DNA from: Myrica gale
Taxonomy: Eukaryota > Streptophyta > Magnoliopsida > Fagales > Myricaceae
Direction of reading: 5' to 3'
NCBI GenBank assembly: GCA_963930655.1
Contig: OZ005612.1
Coordinates: 5,151,001 to 5,215,000, forward strand
DNA: 64,000 nt
In this document: positions 10,837 through 23,724 of the stretch, one piece after another
Layout of the letters: each line of letters starts with the position of its first letter
Position numbering within the stretch: the stretch's first letter is position 1
Notes under the pieces: model-generated
The model's database searches: none
Told to the model about the DNA's origin: nothing
What the model saw: the letters and a program-made list of their open reading frames with translations, nothing else
Program-made: the position numbers and the translations under genes

Positions 10837-13800
10837 ATGTCCAGTTCATTCGCTATGGCCGGTTCGGCACCGTCGTCATCGGCGGCGACCACCAATATAA
10901 TGCTTGCGATCTTCGAGAAGAAGACGGTCTCCGTCGACCTCTACCGCCCCCTCCGCAACTTCATCGCCTTCAATTACTCGGAGCAGGAGGCCCAGAACCT
11001 TGAGGATGACCTCCAAACCCTCAAGCAACTAAGGTCCGACCTCGAACGCCAATCCGATCCTACCCCGACCACCCGTCGCGACCTCTTTCAGAATTACTAC
11101 AAGGCCCTCTGCCTCGTCGAGACGCGCTTCCCAATCTCCCCCGACAAGGACCACATCAACACCATCACCTTCACCTGGCACGACGCGTTTAAGCAGAAGC
11201 AGAAGGCCTCGCAGCAGAACATCCATCTGGAGAAAGCCGCCGTTCTTTTCAATCTGGGTGCTGTGTACAGCCAGATTGGGCTCTCCTACGATCGGGCCAC
11301 CGTCGATGGGAGGAGGCAGGCATCGCACGCTTTCATCGGGGCAGCGGGGGCGTTCGCGTTTTTGAGAGATAATGTGTCGATCAAAGCGTCTATTGGGAGC
11401 TCGACCACCGTGGACTTATCGGTCGAGTCCGCTGGGATGCTGGAGCGCTTGATGCTGGCTCAGGCGCAGGAGTGCGTGTTCGAGAATACCATCGCCAAAG
11501 GCAGCACCCCAGGGGTCTGCGCCAAAATCTCCAGGCAGGTCCGTGTACATAGAATTTTCGTTGATAATAACTAAACGAGTCATACAAGTGATCCATTTGG
11601 ATCAAATGGATATGATCAGAAGCGGCTGATTCGTCAGAAGGTGGACACTGGCATTATTACGATAGTAATCTTGTGCTGCTGTAGTACTAGCTTGGTTGTA
11701 TTAGTAACATGTGTTGTACATTTTCGCAACCTAGCAGTAGGTTGAATTGTGATATATCATTATGTCCTGTTTGCTCAGTTATTGGTTTCGTGTTTGTACT
11801 AAGTTCTTTGATGCATGGATATAAATTACAGGTTGGGGTGTACTATGAGGAAGCTTTGGCAGCCTTGAATGTTGCACCTCTGAACCAGCATTTTGAAAAA
11901 GCCTGGATAACTCATGTGCAACTGAAGGCAGCTCTGTTTTATGCAGAAGCTTGCTATAGGTACAGTTTAGAGCTCCATGAGAAAGAAGAGATTGCGGAGG
12001 AAATTGCACGGTTGAAGAGTGGGGTTAGTATATTAACTGAGGCAAAGAAATCCTCAAAGGGCGCTGCAGCACAACTCCTGGATGCTATTAGCAAGTTGGA
12101 GGCTAATCTCAATCGGAACCTAGAGAGGGCTGTTAAGGAGAATGATAGAGTTTACCTCATGAGGGTTCCTTCCTCCAGTTCCTTACCGCCTCTTCCAGCA
12201 ATCGCCCTGGTTAAGCCTTTGGCAATGAGTGAGGTGTTGGATGCAAGCAAAGAGAAGATGTTTGCAAGCCTTGTTCCAGACAGCAGTTTTAAGGCTCTTT
12301 CCAGGTACACCGAAATGGTGGATGAGATTATTAGAACACAAGCCGAAAAATTGCAACAAGCCAGTGAGTTGACCCGAATAAGGCTCAAGGAGATGGACCT
12401 TCCAGAATCTATTCTTGCTTTAGAAGGTAATTTTACTCTCCAAACAGATCTAAAAGAAGATGTGGAGGCAGTGCAGATAAGTGGGGGCCCAGTTGGTTTG
12501 GAAGCAGAGTTACAGCAACTCAGAGATCTGAGGAGGGTGAACCAGGAAATGTTGGTCCAGATAGAGGAGCTCCTGCAGAAAGAGGCAAGAGAAGATGCTC
12601 AATTTAGAAGCCAATTTGGAACGCGCTGGACTAGACCTCAGTCCAACACTCTAACGAAGAACTTGCAGGATAGGCTGAATAGATTTGCAGCTAACTTGAA
12701 GCAAGCTGCAGAAAGTGATGGCCGGATTGAGCGCTCAGTGAAGGAACATTCAGCACTCCTCTCAATCCTTGATCGCTGTCCAGTATGTTTGTTCAACTGC
12801 TTTCGATTCTTATGTCCCTTAGTTGTCTCCTGTGTTTTATAAGATAGGCCTCGTGTGATGCACCAGTCATCCAATTAAGCAAATAGACTTATGGAAAAGG
12901 CAGGGTAATTAGGGTTTTAAAGGCCTTTTTTTGCTAAAGATTTTGTCTTCTGCATACAAAATTCTTTGTACTTAAGGCTGTGTTTGGTTTAGTGGAAAGT
13001 TTCTTGGATTGATGTGAGTTTTGTTGGAACAGAGAAATGGAAAGGGGCTTTGACAATATATTAATAAATCTAAATGTATGAAAATTTTTGCTTTCTGAAA
13101 TATCTACAAAATAAATTCACTTGCTTGAAAGTTCAAGTTCTTTTAGAAAGAACATGTTCTTCGGTAGAAATCTGGATGCCCTTTTCCAACTATTGAAGAT
13201 TATTTTTTCAAGTTTAGGGTAGTTTTTATTTTAGGAACGACCCGTGCAACCTTTTCTTTTGTCTTCATTTTTAGTTACACAAACAGCCTAAGTTTTTGTT
13301 ACAAGTTCTCTGCCACTAAAAAATAAAAGCCTTTTGTACTGCTCGCCTTTTGTTTTCACTAGGGAGAGGGTTGACCTAAGAAATGCACAAACTTCTGGTT
13401 AGTTGTTTGATTTAGAAATTTTATGGCATTTCATTGTTTATTACTACGGGCTTAGCATTTCATGTTGATTGGCCACCACTCTTTGCCCAACTTCAAACTA
13501 TTTTCTCCTGTCTTCTGGTTCAATATGTTCTCAAATCCTATACTTGCATTTCTTTTGTCAGATTGAATCAGCCCTCCCTACTTTGGCTAGGCCAATAATG
13601 TCTCTAGATGCCAATGAAGATGCTGTTGTGGGGGCCCTGAAGCAGAGCTTAGTAAATTCTTTGATCTTTTATTTCTGTGCCTAAAGTTATTTACTTAATG
13701 TTTACTCAATCTACAACGTTCGTGGTTATGCTTTTCAGTTTATCATTCATTCTGACCCCATGCTCACCCCCTCCCTTTCTTTTGCCTTTTCCTTCAGCCT

Positions 13801-16800
13801 GTTGTCCTACAGCAGTTGTCTGTTGGTTTGATCTTTCCTACTAGTTTAAAATACAGGACTGCAAGATATTAGGTACATCTCACAATGGACATACCTTTTC
13901 ATCATCGCCTTTGTTTGTAGATCAGTTACAGTTAAAGAAGATGATAATAATCTGGTTATGTCGAAATGATCAATTCACTAATTCAGTGGTTTTATCAAAT
14001 ATAATTTGTGGTTGCTATATGCATATAGCGCGGTTATTTTAGATTAGGAAGTTTAATATTTTTAATTTTCTTGGTGCAAGGATAGTTTAGGCCTACACTC
14101 TTAGGTCATGGAAAATGCTAAAAGGTGCTAATACAGGCTCAGAAGTTAAAGAATAATGTTTGCGCTCATGCAATAGGACTTAGATGCTTAATGGTGGGCT
14201 TGTCTGTGGGATGTATGGGTTAGGTGTTTGGTCGTTGGCTTGATTGTGTCCGATATTGTTGTTGCGTTAGTTTAGTTTGGTGCTCTCTATGTCCTTTTCT
14301 CGTAGATTCCGTGTTGAAGCTAAGGAATTTCAGGTTACCGTTTTAGGCAACGGTGTTGTGAAACTCTCCGAGTGGAGTCGGAAGGCCTTGAGTTCTATCT
14401 TTCTTGGGAGGTATGGTGCTGTTTGGTTGGTTAACATGGTGAGTAGCTTGCTGGCGGATATTAATAGGGAGTTTGTGGCGAAATTTAACGAAGCACCCAG
14501 GGCTTTTATGGCACAGAGGTGCTGCAACAAGGCCGGTAGATATGTGGCCATAGCTGAGTTTGGTGGGGGGTGCCGGAGAGGGGTAGTGATGGTACCGGAA
14601 GGAATGGAGGGGTCAGGGTGGATGGAACTTGTCTCAGTGTTTCAGGACGTGGTTTCCTACCTTGGTCAGATTCATAAAGAGGGTGGCGGTTCTTATGGCT
14701 CTAGAGTACGAAAGGAGGTTTCTTTCGTTGAAGCTGCTAAGAGAGGGTCGAAGGGGGAGAGCATTGAGGGTGGGGTGCTGGCCGTGATGGGTGGTGAGGA
14801 GTTTGAGGATGGCGTGGAGAAGAAGGCAGCGCTGCAGGTCTCTGCGCATCCATTTTGGGGGGCACATTGCATGCGCTGCAGGCCGGTTCATATTCCAATG
14901 AGTCAGAATTTATTGTTCCGCCTGCTGGTGACAGGGTGATGGAAGTGGCTTTGTGGAGTTTCAAATTGAAAAGGATTCGAGACGAGATCGACGCTTTGTT
15001 AGCTTTATTAGGGAGCACTAGTGGGCCGGGTCAGCTGGCTGGGCAAGGGAAGATAAATGGGGGCATCAGTGGGCCGGGTCAGTCGACTTCGTTGGGGCTT
15101 CAGGTTGTGGGCGATGGGTCGGGTCTCATTCCTGACCCGATGCAGACCAGTGATTCGACGAGTGATGCACACCAGCTTCCGGTGGCGGGAGGCTCGGCGA
15201 CGTCGACTGCGGGGCTGCGGGAATGCATCCCGGAGGTCCTTCCGGCCCCGGAACTGTCGCCGAGCTCCGGTACCCTTCCTCAGGACGTGTTTGCCTCGTC
15301 CGAGAAGGGTTTTTTTTTCGCCAGATCTTGAGGTTCCGGCGGCGGGAGGAGCGACGACGTCGGATGCGGGGGTGCGGGATAGCATCCCGGAGGCCCTTCC
15401 GGCGCCGGAGCTGTCGCCGAGGCTCCGGTTCTCTGCCTCAGGGCGTGTCTGTATCGTCCCAGGAGGGCTTCTCTTCGCCTGATCTTGATGCTCCGGCGGC
15501 GGGAGGAGCGGCGATGAAGGATGCGGGGGTGCGGGATAGCATCCCGGAGGCCCTTCCGGCGCCGGAGCTGTCGCCGAGCTCCAGTTCTCTGCCTCAGGGC
15601 GTGTCTGCCTCCCCCCAGGGGGTCTTTTTTGCGCCAGATCTTCCTGTTGATGACCCAGTTGAGGTCGTTGGGTCTTCCTTGGTGCTCTATGATGCGGATA
15701 AGGTTGTGGGTTTTGCTGGGGTGATGGGTGAGGCTCTTGGAGTGGGGCAGGGCAGGGCCAATTTAGTGGGGGTGGGCAGGGCAGCGTCAGATCAATTCAG
15801 TGAGGGGTCTGGCAGTCATGATGGAGGGCATTCTCACTCCCCTGGTCATTGTGCTGAGTCGGAGGAGGTAGTTGGGATCACTCGGTTTGATAGTATTGTA
15901 GAGGGGACTGTCGTGGGAGTGCTAGATGCATCGGGAACGGTTGGAGGTGAGTTGTCTTTGGTGGAGGTGACAGAACCTGTACCCTCGATCGAATCCTCGG
16001 TGGTCACTTTCCATAGTAAAGCTTTGAGGGGGGAATCTCCGGCATGGGTTTTGGACATGGTTTCCTCTGTGGGTCAGATGGTTGGGTTGTCGTGTGATGG
16101 TCAAGAGGGAAAGCTGAGCGACCTCTTTGCGGCGTTGGAACACAATCGGGTGCCGCTCAGTTCGCAAAAGTTTAGAAAAACAGGGGGGAGAATGATCAGG
16201 GAGTTGAAGGGCTTGAAGTCTTCGGTTAACTATGAAGGGTCTTTTTCGATCACTAAGAAGGCGAAAAGTTATGGGCTTGACTGCTAGGGGTGGCATGGCT
16301 GGCCACGTTTGGGTGGGTTTAGGGCTGAGGGTGGGTGGGGCTTCTTGGGAGTCTTGTTGGCTTGTGGGTTGAGGGTGTTTATGTTTCTTGGGTGGGTAGG
16401 TGCTGTTGGTGTTGTTGGTTTTCTTTGGGCCTTTGTGTTCCATTAGGTGTTTAGTTTGCTTATGTTCCGATCCTTCAGTATATTCTCTTGTACTGGTGTC
16501 TTTTTGGTTGTTTTAATAAATTTGTCTTACTTATCAAAAAAAAATGGTGGGCGGTGGTACATCCACATGCAATGTGTATCTCTATATAGTTGAAAGTGTG
16601 CACCATTTATTTTTTTGCCTGGAAGAATTTATGTAAACTTGAGCGTGGAGCTTCTTTTTATCTTAACTCTTAACTGTGAAGTCTCTTAAGCCAAAATGTC
16701 CAAGAAACAAGATCTTTCCATTGTAAAGGAATCTTGCTTTTGAGATTAGAGCTGAAAGTCCTGTGTTTTAAGGTTGGTATAGTGTCTACGCTTTTTTAAA

Positions 16801-19800
16801 TTTTGTATGCTCAATAATACAGAGGCAATTGGAGACTCTTGGTGCACAACGGGCTGGTCTCGAAGACATGCTTAAAGAGATGAAACGAAAGGTGCACTAT
16901 TGTTATGATGTTCTTGATTTTCCTTTTCTTTTTCCTTTGTCAATAAAGTAGTAACCTTTTATATGGAAAGAAAAGAGTGCACGCGTGTATGCAGGAAGTT
17001 TAGAGTTATGCCTTGTTTTGCTTGCTAGTTGCATACGGGTAATTATTTAACGGGCAGGTTGTCTTTATTTGCTATTTGGATGTTGCATTATTGATATTTC
17101 CCGCTTATAATATGTGTGCTATCCCTTCTAGTTTTCTGGATTGGATAGTATGTAGGTATCGTTCATGGCAATCCACCTAGAAACGCCAGTGAACTCTAGT
17201 TGAAACGGCATTTCATCCAATAATAGTAAGGTGTAGATGAGGTTTTCATTTGGATGCCTAACTGACCAATAGTAAAAGGGCTATAAAATCTAGGACGAAA
17301 TTTGGACTTCTGGAACTGATGTGTTTTCTTGCGTCAACGAGGGGTACCCCCCCCTCCCCCTCTCTTCTTTCTCTCTGTCCTCCCCTTTCAACATTTACTC
17401 CCTGTGGGCTATCTGCCTTGAGCTGTAAATGGGGCTCATGTGAATATTTTTCACATGATTCTTGACCCTATGTCTTGCTGCTGACATCGCTTTGCATTAT
17501 CTCGACGTTCATTGTTATTGCTAGTATTGTCAACAAGATATAATGTTTAGATGCATTAAAATCATATGATTGTTGCAGAATGATCTCTTTGCACTACTTG
17601 TTTGCTGTATTGGCCAAATTAGAAGTGTGTCAAATCAGCATTATGTGCTTCTGGTCATTCATTATGGTGGAAATAGCTTATCTGTAGAGCTGCACTATCA
17701 TTATGGATTCTGTGAATAGAGAATGTATAAAGCAAGCAAGGTTGAATGTCATAGAAATGAAACAGAACTAAAGTTTGGAAGTTCGACTCAGTGTATAAAG
17801 AGTACTTACAGGCTAAGGTGATTTGTATGAAAGATTCACTGGGTTATTCCAACCAAACGTAGAGAAACAAAAGCAGTTGAATAAATTGGGCAAGAGATTT
17901 TTGCCTGATATTTGATGTGGATAGGAATGCTCATGTGCACATCGAGGATGAGGGGGGATCTTTCTCTGTTATTGTGGGCCCTCTTGTTTGTTTGTTTTTT
18001 TTTTGTGGGGGTGGGGGTGCTTTCTGGGATGGCGGGGTGAAGGGGATCTCCCATTTCTATTTTGCGAGATATGATTTTTAACTTTTGAATTATTGTAGTT
18101 TTGCACTTTATCTCCTTTAGCATTTCCTGTGCAAGGTGAGTAGTGTGGTGCTTACTTACCAGAAGAAGGAATCTGGCACAATTGCTTTTACAGTTTGAGT
18201 CGTTGCATTGATAATCCCTCAGTCGGTTGTTTGCTTTTTACATATGTGGCTGGCTATTGTGGTGGATAGAAATTCTCTCGCGAGCAAAGTTTGTTCATTT
18301 TGTGCATTTTGTTGTCCTGGTGATTTTTAGTTTTGCTGTGATACCGTTTATAAAATTCGTGGTGCTTATATGGTACATATGGCATCAGGATGATATACTA
18401 CCAAAGCTGATGACATCAACTGGCTCCTATGAGGATCTTTTTAGGAAGGAGATATCAAAGTATGATCACATTTGTGAAGAAATAGCCCAAAATATTGAGG
18501 CACAAGAACGGTTATTGTTGCAAATCCAGGTATAATTCTTCTTTTAACCACTGCCTTTTTATCTGTTTGCTCTGAATATCAGCTTTTCCCCCCTTTTCTC
18601 ATATGTAATGTCTTACCATGAGAAAGTTCTGTAAGTTAATAGCATTCTCTTAAGACTGGAGAAAATGTTAAACATCAAGCTGACATCTTTAGCTATGTGA
18701 TTGTTAGTTTCTGATATCTCCAATTTGGAAAAAGAGAAATTTTAAAGAGGCATTTTCAGGCCCTCAGATTATTGTTTATCTTTTTCACAGGCTCAAAATG
18801 ATGAGTTTTCGGCTATCTTCAATCTTGAAGATTATAAAGGTTCGTTGTTACTATTGGGGATTTTAATACATTGTTTTTTTTTTATATCTATTTGTCATTT
18901 ATGTCTTTTTACTGCATGACGATTTGGTCTTTTATCCATTTGTCAAATTAAAATGTTTGAAAGATCTTAGTGCGTGTTATGTTTCTTAGAGCCTCACAGT
19001 TTTGAGTGGCTCAAAGCTTGACACTTCACGCTACTGAAGTTTCGGTTGGATACTGTAATTGACTTCAAGTGTCCTATGAAAGCATAGGTTTGAGATATGG
19101 GTATGGAAAATATGAGCTGGTGGTGGGTTCAAAGTGATAAGCTCATCAACAAATGAACCCTAGTTGGTTAGTAATTCATATAGGTCTCTACTAGTTTTCT
19201 ACTATTCTAGATGAACTCGTGGGTTTGTGGCTTGGTTTCTGAAAACTTATAGGAGCAAAGATCCATGTTTGTTTCATCCCGCTTGTTTTACCAATATACC
19301 TGAACCCAAGGGCTTGCGTGTTTTGGGGTCTGTGATTTTGGTAGTCCATCAAATTCTACTCTGTTTATTTAAAGATATCAATTTCCACTATTTTTGCTTT
19401 AATAGGTTCCTTACTCTCTGTCCTAGCTATTACTAGGATGCCTTGCTTTGATGATGCTTACTCGATTTGTTTTACTTATTCAGATTAGTGTATTCTTCTC
19501 TTTTACATATGTTCTGTTTTGATCTTTTCACCCCTCTATTTCCAGTATCTCGGGAGAAATGTTACAAGCAGATTCAAGCTGCCATTGCAAAGTTTCGAGA
19601 GATTAAGGAGAACATCAATGAAGGATTGAAGTTCTATGTCACTCTTCAGGTAAGAAGTTGCTTGGTAACCTTGGTTTTTGCTTTCCACTTTATTAAGTAT
19701 GCATTTAGAAGTTATGACTATACATGAGCTCTTTCTTGTCGTCCTCTATGGACGCTGTGCATGGATCTTTCCTTGTCTGCATGCCTATCTTAGATTTTCA

Positions 19801-20398
19801 CATCGTTGGACTTGGAACAATTTATTGTGTTAGCATCACAAATAATAATTAATATATGAGCCGTCTTTCTCAATAGGACGCAATCACAAATGTGAAGCAG
19901 CAGTGCAGTGATTTTGTCATGACCAGAAACATCCAGTGCCGGGAAATGATGGAAGATGTCCAACGACAAATGGCAGGTCTCAGTTTCCAGGATGGTAAAA
20001 ACACAGGTGCATACAACAGTAACTACCCTTCAGTAGGACATAGTCAGAGACCCAACTCGCAACAGCAGGCAGATCCTCGTCTTCAAACACCTTACTACCA
20101 GCCACGTGAGCAGCCAACAATGGCAGGGTATGCTCCCCCTCCTTCCCCTTATAGCTCCTCACAGCCATCGCCGCCGCCTCCTTACCATGATCCAGCTACT
20201 TCTGCTGCTCCATATCCACCTCCTCATGCCCAACAGCAGCTACCTGCAGGCCACGAGTATGGCCAACCTGCTTATCCTGGGTGGCGAGGCCCATACTACA
20301 ATGCCCATGCACAACAGCCTGGATCTGTTCCTCGTCCTCCTTATACCATTCCAGTTCCATATCCTCCTCATCAAAGTGGCTACTATAAGCAACAATAG
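10837..20398 (+). CDS. ALIX: ALIX / BRO1-domain ESCRT-associated protein
   Basis: Eight exons (10837-11538, 11832-12782, 13562-13651, 16823-16891, 18389-18529, 18791-18839, 19546-19649, 19877-20398) join in frame with GT-AG introns to give 875 aa, close to known plant ALIX. The BRO1 domain covers about residues 20-400 (NIMLAIFEKKTVSVDLYRPL near its start; LEKAAVLFNLGAVYSQIGL inside). The V-shaped coiled-coil domain runs to about 735 (RPIMSLDANEDAVVGALKQS, KYDHICEEIAQNIEAQE, GLSFQD). The tail, about 745-875, is rich in Pro, Gln and Tyr. ALIX binds ESCRT-III on late endosomes and recruits deubiquitinase for vacuolar sorting. The start at 10837 is the first ATG of the leader; 10855 is an alternative closer to family N-termini. 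Intron 2 holds a Tourist-like MITE and intron 3 an ORF1-only retroposon. The long open frames in intron 3 belong to that insert. Confidence 0.95.
12976..13288. mobile_element. Tourist-like (PIF/Harbinger) MITE in ALIX intron 2
   Basis: The ends are GGCTGTGTTTGG on the left and CACAAACAGCC on the right, inverted to each other. They are flanked by the 3-bp duplication TAA (12973-12975 and 13289-13291). The length of 313 bp and lack of coding sequence fit a Tourist-like MITE. It sits wholly inside an intron and should be spliced out. Confidence 0.75.
14200..16542 (+). mobile_element. ORF1-only LINE-derived retroposon in ALIX intron 3
   Basis: The insert is flanked by a 10-bp direct duplication AATGGTGGGC (14190-14199 and 16543-16552). 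It ends in TTACTTATC plus an A tract, the tail seen on plant LINEs. Inside is a region resembling a plant LINE ORF1 protein that starts near 14289 (MSFSRRFRVEAKEF). Motifs in it include GRYVAIAEFGGG and GWMELVSVFQDVV. The reading frame is spread over three phases between 14289 and 16287, so it carries at least two frameshifts. No endonuclease or reverse transcriptase is present; only about 250 bp separate the ORF1 end from the poly(A). It is GC-rich compared with the intron. It is probably a non-autonomous derivative mobilised by a LINE. Confidence 0.8.
15178..15650 (+). repeat. Three tandem copies (about 160 bp) inside the retroposon ORF1
   Basis: A GC-rich unit is repeated three times, starting near 15178, 15338 and 15498. 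Each copy has CCGGCGGCGGGAGGAGC-like, GCATCCCGGAGG-like and CCGGAGCTGTCGCCGAG-like segments and ends near CCAGATCTT or CCTGATCTT. Translated, the unit is a Pro/Ala/Ser-rich stretch of about 53 residues containing IPEALPAPELSP. Copies 2 and 3 are more alike than copy 1. Confidence 0.8.
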
Positions 20399-20806
20399 TG
20401 TAGCTATGTAGCACCTATCCTTTTTGGCTGTATAATTTGATTGCTTGTGATATATTTCCTTTCACTTTGTTCTGTCCTTGGTTAATTGTATTGGATTTAG
20501 CTAAATGATTCTGTAGTTCATTCGTCTCGATAATCCCGCTGTTGGTCTCCAAAATGTGCCTCTTTATACAAGATTTCTCCATGTATAGCTTTTCAAGAAT
20601 GTTGAGATATATGAAGTGACCCAAATAATTTGATATGTTTGACAGACAATCTTCTACCAACTAGAGAGCCATTTCCTGATTTACTTATGTGCCGGACAAT
20701 CTTTCAGTCAATTTTTGCTCATGTTTATTGTTTTGCTTTTTCGCTTTTCTGTACGACTAAAATTACCTCAAAATGGGAGGAGGAAAAAAGAGGGATTTTT
20801 GTGGTT

Positions 20807-21360
20807 TTAGGCACGGGGGACTGCAATTAGGAAAAGTTCCAGTATCCCTCCAACCATAAGCTCTTGTGCTCTAGCACAGGGGAAGGACTCCATGTACTTG
20901 GAAAACGTAACTGCATAGGCCTCCATAACCTCCATAGCGATCCTCGACAGCCACCGCAATGCGTAGGAGGAATGAATAAAATGAAGAGATGCCCTAGGAA
21001 ACAGGATGCCATGAGAAGAGCAGGGCACCCCGGCTGCAAAGCATTGCCTATTGCGAGGGATGCACTTGAAAAGAGAACGTCGAAATCATTGGAGACATGG
21101 TCAGTGAAGAACACCTGAAATTCCGGGATCCGAGTCCTTTGTATGTCACTCATGTATAATAGCTTAGTTCTTGTGATCTCGATGGCAGTGAAGTACAAAC
21201 CAATTGGAAAAGAGGGACTCCTCCATTTGATTGCATATGGTTCAGCCAATGCATGGATGCTTTCATCCTCCATCTTTCTACCCGTTTCGCTTTCTCTCAT
21301 TACACACACCACAACTAGAGACGGAGGAAAAAGGGTATATGAGACACGTGTAAAGTACAC
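20807..21360 (-). pseudogene. SABATH-family methyltransferase pseudogene
   Basis: Minus-strand reading shows two SABATH (salicylate / loganate type carboxyl methyltransferase) signatures. [19 protein letters not shown] is in one frame, and [25 protein letters not shown] and [10 protein letters not shown] are in another. The two are adjacent at about 21040, so a frameshift separates them. A block expected between the WLS motif and the EVMEAYA motif is missing, so there is an internal deletion too. The N-terminal SAM-binding part is not recognisable beyond a short MEDESIHALAEPY remnant, and no C-terminal exon follows. It is therefore a decayed fragment of a host gene family, not an active enzyme. 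It lies about 0.4 kb downstream of the ALIX stop. Confidence 0.75.
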
Positions 21361-21648
21361 TTGATTTTGGGTCTAAAGATACAAAATGAGCTCCAATGAA
21401 GTGTTGGACTTTCTAGAAAGTTTAGCGATATCTTATGGTAGGTAGATGTTGTGCCATTAAGGTGGTCCTTCCAAGTCATTAGAATATGCGGTTGTGAAAG
21501 AGTTGGTAATTAGAAGGTGTGATTATAAAGGAAAGTGATAGTTAAAAGGAGTGATTACTAGAGACAGCCGGTGGTAGTTGACTGAATAGGACTTAGCCAA
21601 ATACAAAATGAGCTCCTGATTACTTCGTTCATGACTGTATAAAGGCTA

Positions 21649-21845
21649 GGTTGTGTTTGTGTTGTAAAATGTTGGGTATGAGAATATGTGTTGGTATTGG
21701 GTTTAGTGAAAAGGTGAAGAGAGGTAATTTTTTATAATTTTTGTAATTTTTTATATTTTTTTATGGGAGAGAGAGAGATTATATTGGAGTATTTTATTAG
21801 GAGAGAGATAAAATGTTGGGGATAATTGAGTTTGCAAACACAGCC
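21649..21845. mobile_element. Probable Tourist-like MITE
   Basis: The left end GGTTGTGTTTGTG and the right end GCAAACACAGCC are imperfect inverted repeats of the kind seen at 12976-13288. TAA follows the right end, but the left side has CTA, so the duplication is not clean. It is about 200 bp, AT-rich and non-coding. Confidence 0.45.
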
Positions 21846-23419
21846 TAAGTCCTATCATTTTTTACAAATCAAAACTTTTGAAAATTGATGTATGGCCCTT
21901 TGAGCCTTCAATGTTGTTTTAATGGGCTTTAAACCCTTTAGAGGCCTATTTATACTCGCCTATGATGTAAATTTGGAATGAAATTCATGAAAAAAAAAAC
22001 AAGAAATCTCCCACATTCTTCTTTCAGTACTGTGTCCGCTATTTTCCCTACTCAAAAGTCTCACTCTTATTTAAGTTAGAAGCTCATCTTTTTACCAACG
22101 TGTTCATTAAAGATTGTTTCTTGTCCATTGCTGCTGGCAGAAAGGGCTCATTATAATACAAACCTTCGTCTCAATTACTAGAAGTCATTTCTTTATTGGC
22201 TTATGATTCACCAAATTAGAACAGCCCTCCATTGTTGCCCAGGAAAATCCCAGGTTTTGAGTCATCAAGATTGTTTCCATAATGTCATGACGTAGCGTTT
22301 AAGAAGCTAATTAATCATTTTGGATTATCTATTCAAACCAAAACATAATTAAGCTAAGAGTAGTAACGCTCTCGTTTCCCGCAACAGTCCGTGGGACAGA
22401 GAACCTGTGCAACGATACAATTTCTAAATTTCAGCTCCCATACTGTTAATAACCAGATGCCAACGGTTCTAGTTCGTCAACTGTCGGAATTCTGGCAATC
22501 CCGGTACCGGATGCCAAAATTTCGACATTGATATATGAGCTGATTTTTAACGATTTTGGGCCCAACATTTTAATTTTTTTGGGCTTATTATACTATATGT
22601 TTTTAGGCTTGAATTTTTAGGCTTGCACGATCGTTTTTAAAGATGTTGGATGTTGAATCCAAAATTTAGTTGGATGTTGGATCCAATACTTTTTTATTCA
22701 TTAACATATTACAGTTCTATAATAATTGAGTATTGTATTAAATTAATAAATCACATACATACAATGAAAGAAAAATGATACAAAATTACAAATGACAAAT
22801 TTACAAATTACAAATATACATATAAATAAAATCTACAAATAATACAAATTTACATTCTGAAAAAATCTACAAATATTATAAATTGAATTATCCAACTTAG
22901 ATAGTTGAATTGAATGGAATAAAATGTTGGCCATTTAATCAAAACATCATTATCATATGATTATGGTAGTGTTAATTTTGTATGACCTTTTTATTTATGC
23001 CAATAATATTTAATGACCAATTATAAAATATTGGTCACTAATGACTAAACTAATTTAACTAATACATAACATAACACCTAATTAATTACTTTTCATTTTC
23101 CAAAACAATGAAACATCACCATATCAAAATGATCAACTTTACAAAATAATGAAAATTATGAAATATGTGCACAACACCATGTCCATCATTAAAAAAAATT
23201 CAAATCCAAAAAATAATTGTTTATTGCATACTCATAGTAAATAAAGAACAAAATACAACACACCCCTAAAATCCAAATTATTAATTACCAATCAATACCA
23301 TTGTCTAAGATTCTAAGTCTAACAATTATTAATATAATATTATGAGCATTTTCCTTAAAAGCAAAAAGTAATATACTAATACCTAAAATTTAAACTATAG
23401 AATAATAGAACCTATACTC

Positions 23420-23724
23420 TAATACTCATAACGGAGGTCCCTTAAGGGGTGTGATGAACCCCAAACTACGTGATTACAATAGTTACATTTTGCCATTGAT
23501 TTCTCTGGATCAGTCAAATTTTCATCCCCTATCAAACGATCCCACATGAAAGACGGTTAAGAAACTTTCCCCCTCTTTGGGAGAAATGGTGCTGACACAA
23601 CAACACCACCCCCAACTTGAGGAGCTGACTCCTCACCAATAATAATAGAGGAAGAATCGGCTCGTACTTGCAGGCGTGGTATCGGTAAGTCAACCGAAGG
23701 AGTAGAAGAAGTAAACGGATCCAT
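23420..23724 (-). pseudogene. hAT transposase N-terminus with BED zinc finger, truncated
   Basis: The minus strand opens with MDPFTSSTPSVDLPIPRLQV. After an in-frame stop at about 23557 it continues MWDRLIGDENLTDPEKSMAKC and NYCNHVVWGSS. The W, the DP and the CxxC match the start of a BED finger, but the distal His/Cys part and the hAT dimerisation domain are absent. It is a truncated remnant. Confidence 0.45.

Noticed and set aside
11779-12874. Minus-strand open frames across ALIX exons
   Set aside because: They are antisense to well-conserved ALIX coding sequence and carry no motif.
20106-20414. Plus and minus open frames over the ALIX C-terminal exon
   Set aside because: They are alternative phases of the Pro/Gln-rich tail; only the ALIX phase continues the spliced frame.
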